This document shows positions 34,565 to 46,300 of a stretch of DNA of 64,000 nt, piece after piece. A program made the translations under genes and the position numbers. Location of the stretch: NCBI GenBank assembly GCA_910589415.1, contig OU342635.1, forward strand, positions 2,170,001 to 2,234,000. The letters run 5' to 3'. How positions within the stretch are numbered: position 1 is the stretch's first letter; every line of letters starts with the position of its first letter. The notes under the pieces were generated by a model. That model was given only the letters and a program-made list of their open reading frames with translations. It was not told the origin of the DNA and ran no database searches. This stretch comes from Malachius bipustulatus (taxonomy: Eukaryota > Arthropoda > Insecta > Coleoptera > Melyridae).

Positions 34565-36956
34565 CTAGAATCATCATATTGATTGGATTAGCTTAATTTT
34601 TATGAACAAACATTAAAGGTTTATATAGATTTTTATGTTAACATAAAGTTTTATTTTCCCCGTGCGAGGTTCCAGACTTGGTCATAAAGGTTACAAGACC
34701 TCACTCCCCTAGCTAGACTAATACCTTTGGGGATGGCTGAAATCTTTGCTTTGAAAAACAAAAGTGCACTACTCCACCGAATGACCAAATACACAGCAAA
34801 CAAGCTATTTAATCGGTGCACAAACGAGCACGCCTCACAGTTAGGTCAACGGTGATATTTTTGAAAATTTAACTGTTAATCCTCAAATACAAAATACAAG
34901 TACCTAATGTAATCCTATTTACCTTGACTTTCCTTGTACCTTGTGAAGACAAGGAATACAAATTACCTACACAATAATCTTTAAACAGTTTAAACACCAA
35001 TTTTTATTTTTATTGACACACAAAATTTATTTAGGGTTTAATTTGGGTTTAATTTCGAAAATAATCCAATGAACGCACTAATATTTTGTTGATATAACTT
35101 GATTCTTGTGTTGATTTTTGATTTGAGATTTGAATGATTTGATTTCAATTTTTATTTTCTTTTTTTTTTCAATGTAATGTCACTAATGTGTAGGTGTAAG
35201 AAACAAGAAACAGACCACAGGTCTTTTAATTTGAAGAAGAAGATAAAGATAGTGAATTCCTTTAGTTTTAATTTTTGACCTTCGCACTTTTGTGCATTTA
35301 GTCACTTAAAATTTGTTTGAATCACTTTCGGTATGTCAGTAGCTTTACTTATTTTGGTCACTACTGCGCAATGACGTATGCGGTTCACAATACGTCATAC
35401 GCATGTCAGTGGCGCGCTGGTTTGAATGATTAAATTAAATGTAAAATTTTATTGCTTCCTTCGTTCGTTGCATGTGTTTTTCTTTGTACTAGATGTTATT
35501 ATTATGTTATTATTATGTTATGTGGTGGATTGTTATGAATATCACGGTTTTATTATTGTATTTAAAGTGTTGTTGCATGAGTGTCCGATTTAAAAATGAA
35601 CTACATGGGGATCTCGGAAATGGTAAAAGATACAGAATCGGTTAAATTAGAGAAAAGTTTCATTTCATGCTTATTAATAATCTGAAACAAAATTTACGGA
35701 AACTTAAGCGTTGCTGAAATAACAGGAAAATCGAATTTCTTATTTTATGAAATAAATTATATTGTATTTTTTATATCATTCGCTATTAAAAAATTCAAGC
35801 GAACTCAAAATCTATTACATTAAAAACAAACTCTCGAAAATTTTATTCTTCTTTTTCGAAAAAAAAAACTTTTCTCTTTAATCGAATGTCATAAATAATC
35901 ATAAGGCAAGCAGCAATGTCACGTCATCGGTCATACAGCGACGTCGTAGTTCTATGAAAAAACTTAATTAAGATATATTTTAATTTTTTTAATTGTGATG
36001 GATTTTTCAGTTTTCGTTATTTTTTTTTAATACCGATTACCGAGCGACATGAAAAAACAATGTGACGGCTATAAGAAAAACGAAAGTTGACTATGAAAAC
36101 TCAGAGATCCAGTCACCTTTGATAATTTTTGAAATGCCAAATAGCAGATAGCTGTTGACGACTTATTTAAACCTACAAAAAATGATATATTTATTTTCGG
36201 TAATAAAAAAGAAAATGAACCGCGTGACGTCAGGTATTATCATCCCACCACGCAAACTCTTCACGCATCGACATCACGCGCTATCCGTTTATAAATGAGA
36301 CGCCGTCAGTGATGACGTCAATGGGCGGGATAAACGGCAAGGACAATGTCAAAATAAACAAGCATTTGACAGATGCAGGTCTATTTATTAACTCTCACTT
36401 CACCCCAGGTGTATTTACTTCCCTTATTTTAATGATCTTATTACACTCAATTTTCTTGAAGGTCAAGTAAATCAACATACGGTTTACATTAATTATTAAA
36501 TTAAATAAATAAAGATAAAATTTTATTGTATGATAATAATAATTAATAATTAAATAAGATAACAATAAGTTATATTTTAAATTAAATAGGTATCCATATC
36601 ATATCAGTGCGCGATAAGGCCGATAAGTGAAGTTTTCTTATGCGTCTAAATCAAAGATATAGCTGGCTAAATGCAAAAGTGTGGGAAGGCCAATAGAGAA
36701 ACGAAGAAGAAGAAGAAGCTTTTTTAACCTACTAAACTCTTGCTTTGTTGTTTGTTATTGGTTTTTGTATTTTTTTTTCAGATAATTTGAAAGTTTCATA
36801 TTAAAATATAAAATAATTACAAAAGTAAACTAAGCCATTGTAATAGAAGTAGTAAACTAAAATGTAGTACAAATACAAGCAGTACCATCACCATTAATCG
36901 CTATTCGATAGTAATTTGAGTTACAGTTTCTATTGTAGGATATAAGTTACCTTGAA
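34565..36956. other. Divergent intergenic region, no gene seen
   Basis: The two flanking genes are transcribed away from it, so it should hold both promoters. Several TGACGTCA or TGACGT-type sites occur (about 36227, 36314) and an inverted TGACGTATGCG/CGCATACGTCA-like pair near 35371-35402. An AAG microsatellite is at about 36703-36717. A 38-base motif at 36076-36115 recurs at 62988-63024. No coding region. Confidence 0.4.
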
Positions 36957-39270
36957 ATGTTTTCAAAATCCTTTTCTGAATACTCGGACAGTCCTTGCAG
37001 AGTTGGTAGCATCAACAAGAAATTGTTGACCCCTTGTAGACCAGTTGGATTATCGAGAAAAAGGAAATCCCTTGCACTGGGTGAATTAAATCGTTCAAAA
37101 GCAGAACATGAACCGGTTAACCTCGCGAATTCAGTGAATTCACAGAAGAAAGTCGCAGATTCTGATAAAAACAGTGGGGTTAAAGACACAGAAAACAAAT
37201 TGCATGATTTAAGCCCTAAAAAGGTGAAAAGAAGTGCTCGTAATAGTAACAAAACTAATAAAAGTAACATTAAAGATGATTTAGCTGCTGTTATTGAGAC
37301 TAAAGGCACATATGAAGATCCTCGGGTAAATGAAAATGCTAACCTAATTGGAAATGTTAATCATAAAGCAGAAGAGGTAGCAGACGATGATGCACTCACA
37401 CCACCAGGGGAAAGTATAAAATTACCGAAAGCTAAGGAAAATTCAGGTCAGAAAAAAGGCAAGAAAGAGGCAGCACACGATGATACACTTACCCCCCCAA
37501 GGGAAAGTTTAAAATTACTGAAAAGTAAGGAAAATTCAGGTCGAAAAAAAGGCAAGAATAAAACATCAACCAATAAGAAAGCGCATGAAGATAATGTTAA
37601 ACATTCACAAGATCATGAGTTGAAATTGAAGAATCAAAGTAAATCGCCTTATAGAGATGAACATCTACCTGAATCAGATGAAGAAAGTTTTTGCGCCAAA
37701 AAAACATTCAATGCAAAGAAACATTTGAAAAAAATTAATGTGATGATCGACTCGGATGAAGACAGTTTCAGTTCCACAAATTCTTCTGAGACAAGTAAAA
37801 ATTTGAAAATACCCAAGAAGAATATTCCTGAAAGAAGTAGTAACCGGTGCAGGGAAACTAGAAGAACATTATCAAAGAGTGATAAGTCCTCTGAGAAGAA
37901 AAAAGTTGCAAGAGAATTGTCTTTAAAAGACATTAAAATTTGTCCAGATAGTGAAATGCAGGAATCTGTTGTTTTACTATCTAGAGGAATTGAACATGAT
38001 CATTTGACGTATTGTAAACAACAAGAGAAAAATGAAGACATCGAAAAAAATGAACGAACGCAACAAGAAGAAAAATTTGAGAAAACTAGAGATATTGAAG
38101 ATGATAAACCAAAAGAGAGAACTACTATAAAAGAAGATGAGCAAGCCAATAAATCTGGCAAGCAATATCTGAAATCTACCAAGCTAAGACGGATCCTCTC
38201 AATGAAAAAGAGTACCAGCTTTGAAGAAACGTTAAAGAATGAGAACTGTGAAAACGATTTTGGTAATATGATTACAACAGATCAAAAAGATTCTGATAGT
38301 ATTAGTATTTCAAGTTCAGGAAATGAAAATAAAGACATCCTCGTTCCTGTTGAAATACCCAGTTCTATTAATCAATTGGTATCTGTTCATGATTCCAATG
38401 ATTCTACAGCTAAAGAAGAGATGGAAGAAAACGAACTCTTAAAAGAAGTGAGTAGTCCAAGTTCAATAGACAAGACAATCATGTTGTATTGAATACATTA
38501 TTATACCAATCAGTGAATTATTATTGATGTTGATGAAATATATAAATTTTTTAACAGTCCCATCTAAATTAAACTCCTGTAATAGGTACTTAATTCTAGT
38601 AAGGCGAGGTACTTTATTCTTAAAGCAGGGATATCATGTTTTAACTTGCAGTTTTATAAATGACATGTTTCTCACATCCAGTTTTCTGGAAGCAATACCA
38701 ATTTTTTATTTTTAAATAACAACCCCTGTATATTATTATATTTGAATACAGAGTGCGAAAATTTAAAAAAATCGTCATTTGCCATTTCTCAGCATTTCAA
38801 ATTTGACTCATGAAAGTTTAAAATTTGCCTCTCCAATATTTTGCTGGCATAGCCTTCAGCCTAGTCAGCTTTTTGCTTATCCAGTGCTCGAATCCCCAAA
38901 ACTATCACATAATATCAGTCTTTTCCCGTAGTTTCCTTTTTCAAAACTTGGTAGGTATGCACAAAATATTTTTTCAGTTGATTTGTATTAATTTTCCTTA
39001 TTCTCTTAGGTCTTTACTTTAGAAGAGAAAATAAAAGAGAAGAAGGACAAAGTAGCAAGACTGAGGCAAGCTCAAATCTATCACAAGAAACACAACATTG
39101 ACCAGTTACGAGAATTGCATTTGTTGTGGAAAAAAGGGTGCATACTTGGCCTTAAAGACCTTTTAAAAAGCCTCAAGTCGCATGGTCCTATGGACATGCC
39201 AACATTACTAAGAAAGTTCCAGATTTCTTCTGATATGGTGACGCTGACACCACAAGGAGAATTAGTTTAG
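36957..39270 (+). CDS. SFR1: SFR1/Mei5-like recombination factor
   Basis: Exon 1 (36957-38447) ends at GAA|GTGAGT in phase 0; exon 2 (39010-39270) begins after TTCTCTTAG in phase 0. The product is 583 aa. The last 86 residues carry the Mei5/SFR1 core: a coiled coil EEKIKEKKDKVARLRQAQIY, then HNIDQLRELHLLWKKGC, LGLKDLLKSL and LRKFQISSDMVTLTPQ. In family members this part binds Swi5, and the Swi5-Sfr1 complex stabilises RAD51 filaments. The N-terminus has SPCRVG and TPCRPVGLSRKRK, and residues about 140-200 hold two copies of a DDxLTPPxESxKL..K.KENSGxKKGK unit. The middle is long, charged, Ser/Lys/Glu-rich and probably disordered, much longer than in human SFR1. Reading through the donor would stop at 38492; both forms are possible. 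Confidence 0.85.
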
Positions 39271-40082
39271 GTGTTTTTTTTTTTTTTGTTATTATGTAAT
39301 GATTAATATGATGGGTCAGGCAACAGTGTGAGACAGAAAAAAGCATTCCATACATTCGATTATTTTTTAGTAAAATCCAACTGTGACAACTATATTTTTT
39401 GATTATCTCAATTTTAAAATATAACAATGTTGTGTTACATGAGCATGAGAGTTATACTTGCCACTCATATAAATGGAACATCCTTGTTTTCTATCTCAAG
39501 CGGGAAGTAGGAAAGCATGACTCACTGTTACAGAACCTTGTTCTTATATAATGTTAAATTATTGTTTTAAACGTAAAATTATTTTTAAGTATATTAAATC
39601 AAGATATGTGTCAAAGTCCTTATTTTATAAATTAAATAAAAAGTTGTTTCTATTCTCGGTAGGTTTATTAAAATGCTGATTTACAGGGTGACCATAATCT
39701 ATCATCCTTTTGTGACTAATTTTATTATTTCAAGAGTTATAGATCTCAGGTTAAATTAAAATTAGCAAACAGAGCAAGAATTAATGGACAAGAAGCTAAT
39801 GGATTTACCCTCAATTTTGTATCTGTTATGGTGGTTCACATCTACCACACCTAGTGGAAACAGAGCTGGGAATATATTAAAAAAAGATACTTCTCAGTAT
39901 CACCTTTTCTTCTACCTAGCTTTTTTTTAAATATGTAGGTATCTTTTAAAATAAAGTAGCTTTCCCAGCTCTGGTGGAAACAACTTCTGAAACAGAAAAT
40001 AAACTTATGAATTAAAAAAACCTCTAAACTTCAATAATTTAATAACTAACAAATAAAAGGCGCTGTGAAGAATCACAGCCCA
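39271..40082. other. Convergent intergenic region
   Basis: Lies between the ends of SFR1 and mRpS18C. AATAAA at 39635 may end SFR1. A TACAGGGTGACCATAATC fragment near 39685 recalls the CAGGGTG-ended repeats but has no partner. No gene seen. Confidence 0.4.
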
Positions 40083-40569
40083 TTAAAACCGATGCGGTCT
40101 GAACGGCCGATCGACATTAAACAACTTGGGATCGTTAAGAAACTCGGGCTGCTTTAGATAAGTGGACATGAGCCCCGAGGTCTGCGCTTTCTTGATCTCG
40201 GTCTCGACCATTTCCTGCTGTTGCTTGCAGAGTCCGGTGATATGTCGTCCATAAATTCTCCCCGTGTAAGGAGACTGAAACTGCGACAGCAAGCGCACAT
40301 TTTTGTAATCGGGAATAATGTTCAATTTACACAGCAGGCATTGCTGTTGTTCTTTGTCGAAGGGGTTCTCCATGTCGAAAGCCGGTTGATCTGGGTCCGA
40401 AGATTCGGAGCTGGAGTGTCGGAGAAGGATCGGAACTACTCTATAGGAGCGGTTCAGTGAAGTCAGCCCTCCTGCAAGCACATTATTTTAGGTGGGTAGG
40501 TAGTGGGAGTGGGTACACAAAAAAATGCAAGGATATTGACGAACCTGTGATTATTTTTCTCGCCAGCAT
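40083..40569 (-). CDS. mRpS18C: Mitochondrial ribosomal protein bS18c
   Basis: Exon 1 (40569-40545) encodes MLARKIIT and exon 2 (40471-40083) continues G|GLTSLNRSYRVV; together 137 aa. The bS18 core is clear: CLLCKLNIIPDYKNVRLLSQF, SPYTGRIYGRHITGLC and KQQQEMVETEIKKAQTSGLM, with the paired Cys (CxxC) and GLC seen in mitochondrial S18 proteins. The N-terminus is basic and hydroxylated without acidic residues, as expected for a mitochondrial targeting peptide. Part of the small subunit of the mitochondrial ribosome. An ATG inside the intron would also give an in-frame start, but the upstream ATG with spliced exon 1 removes an otherwise unexplained intronic reading. Confidence 0.93.
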
Positions 40570-41556
40570 ATTACTTGGTTGTTGGTTAAATGTTTCTAAT
40601 GTTGAAATAATACAAAAAATATATAACTGAAACTTCAAAGCTCTTATTCTAAGCAATCATTACATATTACATTCAAATGGAAGGAAATATTTAGATATTC
40701 ATGATACAAAAGTAAAAGTAAAAAATGTTTTCTTCAATTTCTTCGCTTCGCTTTCCTGCGACTTAACCTTAAAAAAATATTGTCAGTGCGCAGTCGGTGA
40801 CGTCAGGCGTGTGATTAGACACTACAGCAACAATATTGTAATGCATGAAGTTGTTCTCTGTCACAGTGTTTGGTGTTTTAAAATTCCAGTGCGATATCAA
40901 TTATTATTACATATTATTATGATTATCATATTATCAGCTAAAAAATTGCAGAATCGTAATCGATGATGCTTTTCCTACTTTGCATTTACTTTTTACTTGG
41001 AAATACGAAATCACAGATACTTGAGATAAACGAATCAAAATTGTTAATAATTTTTGTATAAATAAAAACTATGAACTGTCACGATTTCGTAAAACATTAC
41101 ATAGCCGAAACCCCGAAACGTAACAGGAATAGGAATAATAAATAAATTAGTAATTTTGTAAATAATGGCAATGGGTAGGGTAGGTTAGTAAAATATTAAG
41201 ACACCATAATGGTCTTCCTGATATTTTTAGTTTTGAGGGTCGCCGCATGCCTTCAACTGAACATGCGCATTGATGCACTGACTCCTACGCGTCAGCTGGG
41301 GTTTATTTCTTTTTATTTTATTTTGCTCACTTTGCTCTTTGCTGTTGATCCTGTTGTGTTTATGTTATGGTGCAGTCGCCTAGTCCTAGTCTGCGCCATA
41401 ATTGTTTAGCAAAATAAGTAAATAAGTGAATTTGAGGAACATGTAAAATTCCGTAAAATAAAGTAATTATGGAATCTCGTTTGTAAGAAGGTTGAAATTT
41501 TGGTAAGTTCTGCAAACGATATTAAAATTAATAATAATGTTTGTGTTTTGTGTTAC

Positions 41557-41604
41557 CTTGAAGCTGGTCTTCTGTTGTTGTTGGAACTTCAACATGTGCT
41601 CCAT
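41557..41604 (-). CDS. Weak candidate first coding exon, unrecognised
   Basis: On the minus strand an ATG at 41604 opens MEHMLKFQQQQKTSFK, then AAG|GTAACA forms a plausible donor in phase 0. No partner exon was found to the left. The Gln run is notable, but sixteen codons are too few for a call. Confidence 0.15.
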
Positions 41605-42156
41605 TTTTCTATGCTAGGGTGGGTCTAGGTCTCCCACATTATTCAGACCACCACTTCTAAATCTTACTGAAATGTAATCCTGATTGTTTCTGTATTATTA
41701 TAGGTATCTACAACCAATTTATTAATCTCTAATTGGTATAGCTATTAGATTTTTTAAAACAAGCTCCTGTCTGAGGTGAGGTAGGTAAGTCCCTACCACA
41801 GAATAGAACAATTATTCTGTGTTCCTACATTAAGAGGGTATGACAAAGACATCACTAATAATGAATGCTCTATTTCTATCTAAAAGAGGTTTAAAACCCA
41901 ATGGGGGTTGTATTGTATAAATGAGTTCCAATCAAAAGAGAAACTTTTCTGTTTCTTGGTTAGGGCCCCCCCGCGGGCGTTGGGAGTGGTGGGGGTAGGT
42001 GATTTTTTTCAAGATCCCTCTCCCCTTTAGAATACTGAAGGCGAAATTTTTGGAGTAGATAATTGATAATTTTTCTCTTCCGCCATAATTCTCCGACAAT
42101 TTTTTTTTTAAATCATAATTCAAAATTGGCTCGTTTAAAAGCCATTTTCAGAAAAA

Positions 42157-42609
42157 AATTTGGGTAATTATGGAGATGAGCGGCATGGGTATAGGGCAAA
42201 ATGGCTTATACTATCGGATAGCTTGTGTCTCTAGGAGTATCAAGGTACCATTGAATTTTTGCGGCGGCAAGTAATAGGCAAGTAATAGTAATAGTTTCAA
42301 TAGTCGAGAAATAAGGCCTTAAAGTGTCATCATCCTTGCCCTAATACGTATATTCGTACATATGCGCTCGAATGGGAAGCACGCACTCATCGTCGCGTGT
42401 CCGACGGAGAATGAGCTTCCTGTTCGAGCGCATATGTACGAATACACGTATTAGGGCAAGGATGATACTTTAAGGCCTTATTTCTCGACTATTACTTGCC
42501 GCCGCAAAAATTCAATGGTACCTTGATACTCCTAGAGACACAAGCTATCCGATAGTATAAGCCATTTCGCCCTATACCCATGCCGCTCATTTCAATAATC
42601 ACCCAAATT
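42157..42609. mobile_element. Near-perfect palindromic element (about 450 bp)
   Basis: The arms (about 42157-42390 and 42411-42609) match almost base for base outside one small insertion: CGGCATGGGTATAGGGC with GCCCTATACCCATGCCG, ATCGGATAGCTTGTGTCTCTAGGAG with its complement, CAAGGTACCATTGAATTTTTGCGGCGGCAAGTAATA, and CCTTGCCCTAATACG...TTCGTACATATGCGCTCGAA. The short centre is CG-rich. Outer ends are AATTTGGGT/ACCCAAATT. Non-coding. Confidence 0.85.
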
Positions 42610-42761
42610 GTTTTTATTTTCTTCACATTTTAGTGAAGATAATTATTTATGGCAGGTACCAACCTTAATATTACTGAATATCCTTGTATTATGCCTTCGG
42701 GTCCCCTGGATTCAAAAATGTTTTTTCCCAAATTTTGACCTATAGAGTCAGGCCCTCGATA

Positions 42762-43035
42762 GGTAATCCTGTTGTTTGGTCTTCCAAAACACCCCTCACA
42801 TGCCGATTCCACTTTTTCCACTCGCGTCGCTCACAGGGTTGCTGCATTAAATCAGGTCTTTGATCAGGGTAGGTTTTTTTTTCCCTTTAAATGTCCCTAA
42901 AATTAAAAAAAAAAAACTACCCTGACCAAAGACCTGATTTAATGCAGCAACACTGTGACTGCTGTGAGCGACGCGAGTGGAAAAAGTGGAATGGGCATGT
43001 GAGGGGTGTTTTGGAAGACTAAACAACAGGATAAC
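42762..43035. mobile_element. Full-length Mutator-like foldback MITE
   Basis: Terminal repeats GGTAATCCTGTTGTTTGGTC and its near complement end at 43035 (CAGGATAACC). The flanks repeat CCCTCGATA at 42753-42761 and 43036-43044, a 9-bp target duplication typical of MuDR/MULE transposons. The arms are over 110 bases and include TTCCAAAACACCCCTCACATGCC and CTTTTTCCACTCGCG. The centre is T/A-rich. No coding capacity. It is the parent form of the copy at 997-1191. Confidence 0.9.
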
Positions 43036-43342
43036 CCCTCGATATTTTCTAAAAGCTGAAAGTTTCTGTGCACATGTCGAAGGACGAATAACGAAGGTCT
43101 GGTGGTCGCGGGCTGTTAGTCTTCTAGAGGAGGTTGTGCGCATGGGATGGATTCTGATTCTATCCAAATTGTACTTGTTCTTAATAAACATGGTCCTTAA
43201 TAGCCACGAATTCTTTTGGGTAAAGGGGAATCAGCCAATACTAATTCTGTAATAATTTAATTAATTATTAACCGTAATTAATAATTATTATTGATCAATT
43301 GTTTCAGTTTTGAATTTCATTGGACACAAAATTTTATTTACA

Positions 43343-46300
43343 ATGGCTTCCATAACAAACTTGCCTGTTGAAGTTTTGGAACAGATTCTAACCAACAAGA
43401 AACTCTCAGTAGAAGACTTGGTTAATTTTTCATCATCGAATAGATATTTTCGCTACGTGGTCAATACTAACACTACTATATGGAGGCAAAAATTCTTGAA
43501 TACGTAAGTTACTTCATCTTTTGTTTTTCACAGTTGCACATACATAATGAATGGTTTGTTTAATGTAATTATTATCAAAGCTTTACAGCCCGGTAATAAC
43601 TCAAAAATAATTATTGAAGAAATTGGATTGAATTGAAATACAGTTTACATGCATGCATTAGAGTGGGATGAAGATAATAATTGATTATGTAATTAATCTG
43701 GGGATACAATATGATGTAACAAATTAGATGAAATTTGGATTTTTTTAACAGAAATTAGGGGGCTGAATGAAACCCTCAAAGTACCCTAAATCTATGCCAC
43801 TCAATTTCAATATTCTTAAAATTGATATCTTCTCTCCTAAAATACAATTTTTCTCAGAAACGGTCCACTTTAGAGATGTCAACCAAGAGTACCTTCTTGG
43901 TGTAGAAAGCATGGGTGGTTCTAAAATGCTTTTTAAAATCGCATTTATTCCAGTGGTGTAGAAATTAGGGGGTTGAATGAAACCCTCAGAGTACCCTAAA
44001 TCTATGCCACTCAATTTCAATATTCTTGAAATTGATATCTTCTCTCCTAAAATACAATTTTTCTCAGAAACGGTCCACTTTAGAGATATCAACCAAGAGT
44101 ACCTTCTTGGTGTAGAAAGCATGGGTGGTTCTAAAATGCTTTTTAAAATCGCATTTATTCCCGTGGTGTAGAAATTAGGGGGTTGAATGAAACCCTCAAA
44201 GTACCCTAAATCTATGCCACTCAATTTCAATATTCTTGAAATTGATATCTTCTCTCCTAAAATACAATTTTTCTCAGAAACGGTCCACTTTAGAGATATC
44301 AACCAAGAGTACCTTCTTGGCGTAGAAAGCATGGGTGGTTCTAAAATGATTTTTAAAATCGCATTTATTCCAGTGGTGTAGAAATTAGGGGGTTGAATGA
44401 AACCCTCAGAGTACCCTAAATCTATGCCACTCAATTTCAATATTCTTGAAATTGATATCTTCTCTCCTAAAATACAATTTTTCTCAGAAACGGTCCACTT
44501 TAGAGATATCAACCAAGAGTACCTTCTTGGCGTAGAAAGCATGGGTGGTTCTAAAATGATTTTTAAAATCGCATTTATTCCAGTGGTGTAGAAATTAGGG
44601 GGTTGAATGAAACCCTCAGAGTACCCTAAATCTATGCCACTCAATTTCAATATTCTTGAAATTGATATCTTCTCTCCTAAAATACAATTTTTCTCAGAAA
44701 AATCCACTTTAGAGATGTCAACCTATAATGCTTTTACCTGCACATAACAATATAATTATTATATTATACTATTATACAGGATGTTTCATTAATCAGCACA
44801 GAAAATTCTTAGATTTCTTGATAAAATCATAGTTTTCATGAAAGAAATTCAAAAGAAGTTACATCCGTTTGAAATGGATGGAGCCTTCACATTTATAATT
44901 TTTTTTCTGTAACACCTTGTAATAAAATAAAGAAATTGTGACACTCAGATACTATCACCAAAAATCTTACTTTAATCACAATTTTATTCACCCCACATTA
45001 CTTTCAGGGGGTGACTCTGGTGAACTGTATTATGCCATTATGCGTAATGCCATTAACTCCAGAGCCAATTTACCCATAACACAAGAAAGTCAGCTGTCAA
45101 GGGTGGCAGTTTTTTTTTTGGGAAGGGGTGGAGAAGAAATATTCAACTATATAATAAAAAATGTGTAACAAAATAAGAGAAGGTACTTACATTAAAATAT
45201 TTAAAAGCGGAAATTATAATTTTATGTATTGTACCTGTTGCATATTTTATTTCAGTTATTAAAGTTGAAAAATTGTTTTGTATTTTCCAATATTTTTGTA
45301 ATAATTTTTACTTACACTTATTTTTTGCTTGCTTATAATAATATTCAAGTGACAAAAAAATAGGTATGCCTAAAATTACCATCTAATACTAATAATACTT
45401 TACAGATGGCCATTTTTAGGGAAATTCTTGAACAAAAACGATGATTACCTACATGAGTTTATGAGCATATACGAACTTCGACGTACCTTTGAAATGTGGC
45501 TGGTAGCAATGCCTTCTAAATTTTATGACCGCGATGAAATTATGGACAGCGAAATGAGCGAATGGACTTGGGTTTTTGAACAACGTCCCCACGTTTATCA
45601 GTATTTGGTCATTTATTTAACGAATATCATCAACAATAATGCTTCCATAAACAGTGTAGAACAAGTCGAGCTTCGGTGGGTATAGTGAATGTTCCATTAC
45701 AAATGCTCAAAGATTATTTTTTAGGTTACCAGGGAATTTAACCTTGAAGCACCATGCGAGAAAAGTGCTGCGTTTCGTTCGACAGATGCATCTTACTATG
45801 GTGGTGGATCGTTTTTCCGAACAGCCTATGAAGGAACGCTTACTGGAACACACGGCTGTGATTGTATCTCAATGGTTCCAGCCTTTTATAAATATCACTC
45901 ATAAAGACATCTCTGAGAGACTGGATAACTTGACAGAGCTTGTGAAGGATCATTTGTTATCTACCAAGCCCACTCATCCTATCGCAAATGTAACGCCCGA
46001 GCAGTTTTCAACCTGGAAGCTGTACAATTTGAACGAAAATCAGTGGAGTTTCGACGAGTGCTGCAAAATTTTTACCTCCATGAACTATGTGTTTTATGTA
46101 AGTTTGGAAATGCATGTAAGGACAGTTGTCGGCTGCGATTTCGAAGATGCATTAATCAATACGGTGCTGGATAGTGGCAACGGTAGGTAAATTTATCGTA
46201 TTATTATGAACTTTATAATGTGATTGTTGTTTTTAGGTTTGGCACTAATGATCAGCATTATATATGAATCGGTGGCACGTCGTTTAGGGGTTAGATGCGA

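Larger units (their letters stand above)
40570..42761. other. Intergenic region between mRpS18C and FBXO21
   Basis: Divergent promoters are expected near 40570-40900 and before 43343. A CRE-like GGTGACGTCAGG is at about 40796-40807. The large palindrome 42157-42609 is listed separately. Otherwise no gene seen, apart from a weak orphan exon. Confidence 0.4.

Noticed and set aside
36947..37309. 120-codon minus-strand frame opposite SFR1 exon 1
   Set aside because: Leu/Phe-rich antisense reading of a Lys/Glu-rich coding region; a typical shadow.
40083..40481. mRpS18C as a single exon starting at 40481
   Set aside because: That ATG lies in the intron just upstream of an AG acceptor. A spliced first exon with its own ATG and donor at 40569-40545 fits in phase and gives a better N-terminus.
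43745..44707. 320-codon open frame on the minus strand made of four repeats of about 70 residues
   Set aside because: It is exactly the 210-bp tandem array read in a stop-free frame. The plus strand gives matching 64-codon frames in each unit, there are no splice or start signals, and it lies inside an FBXO21 intron.
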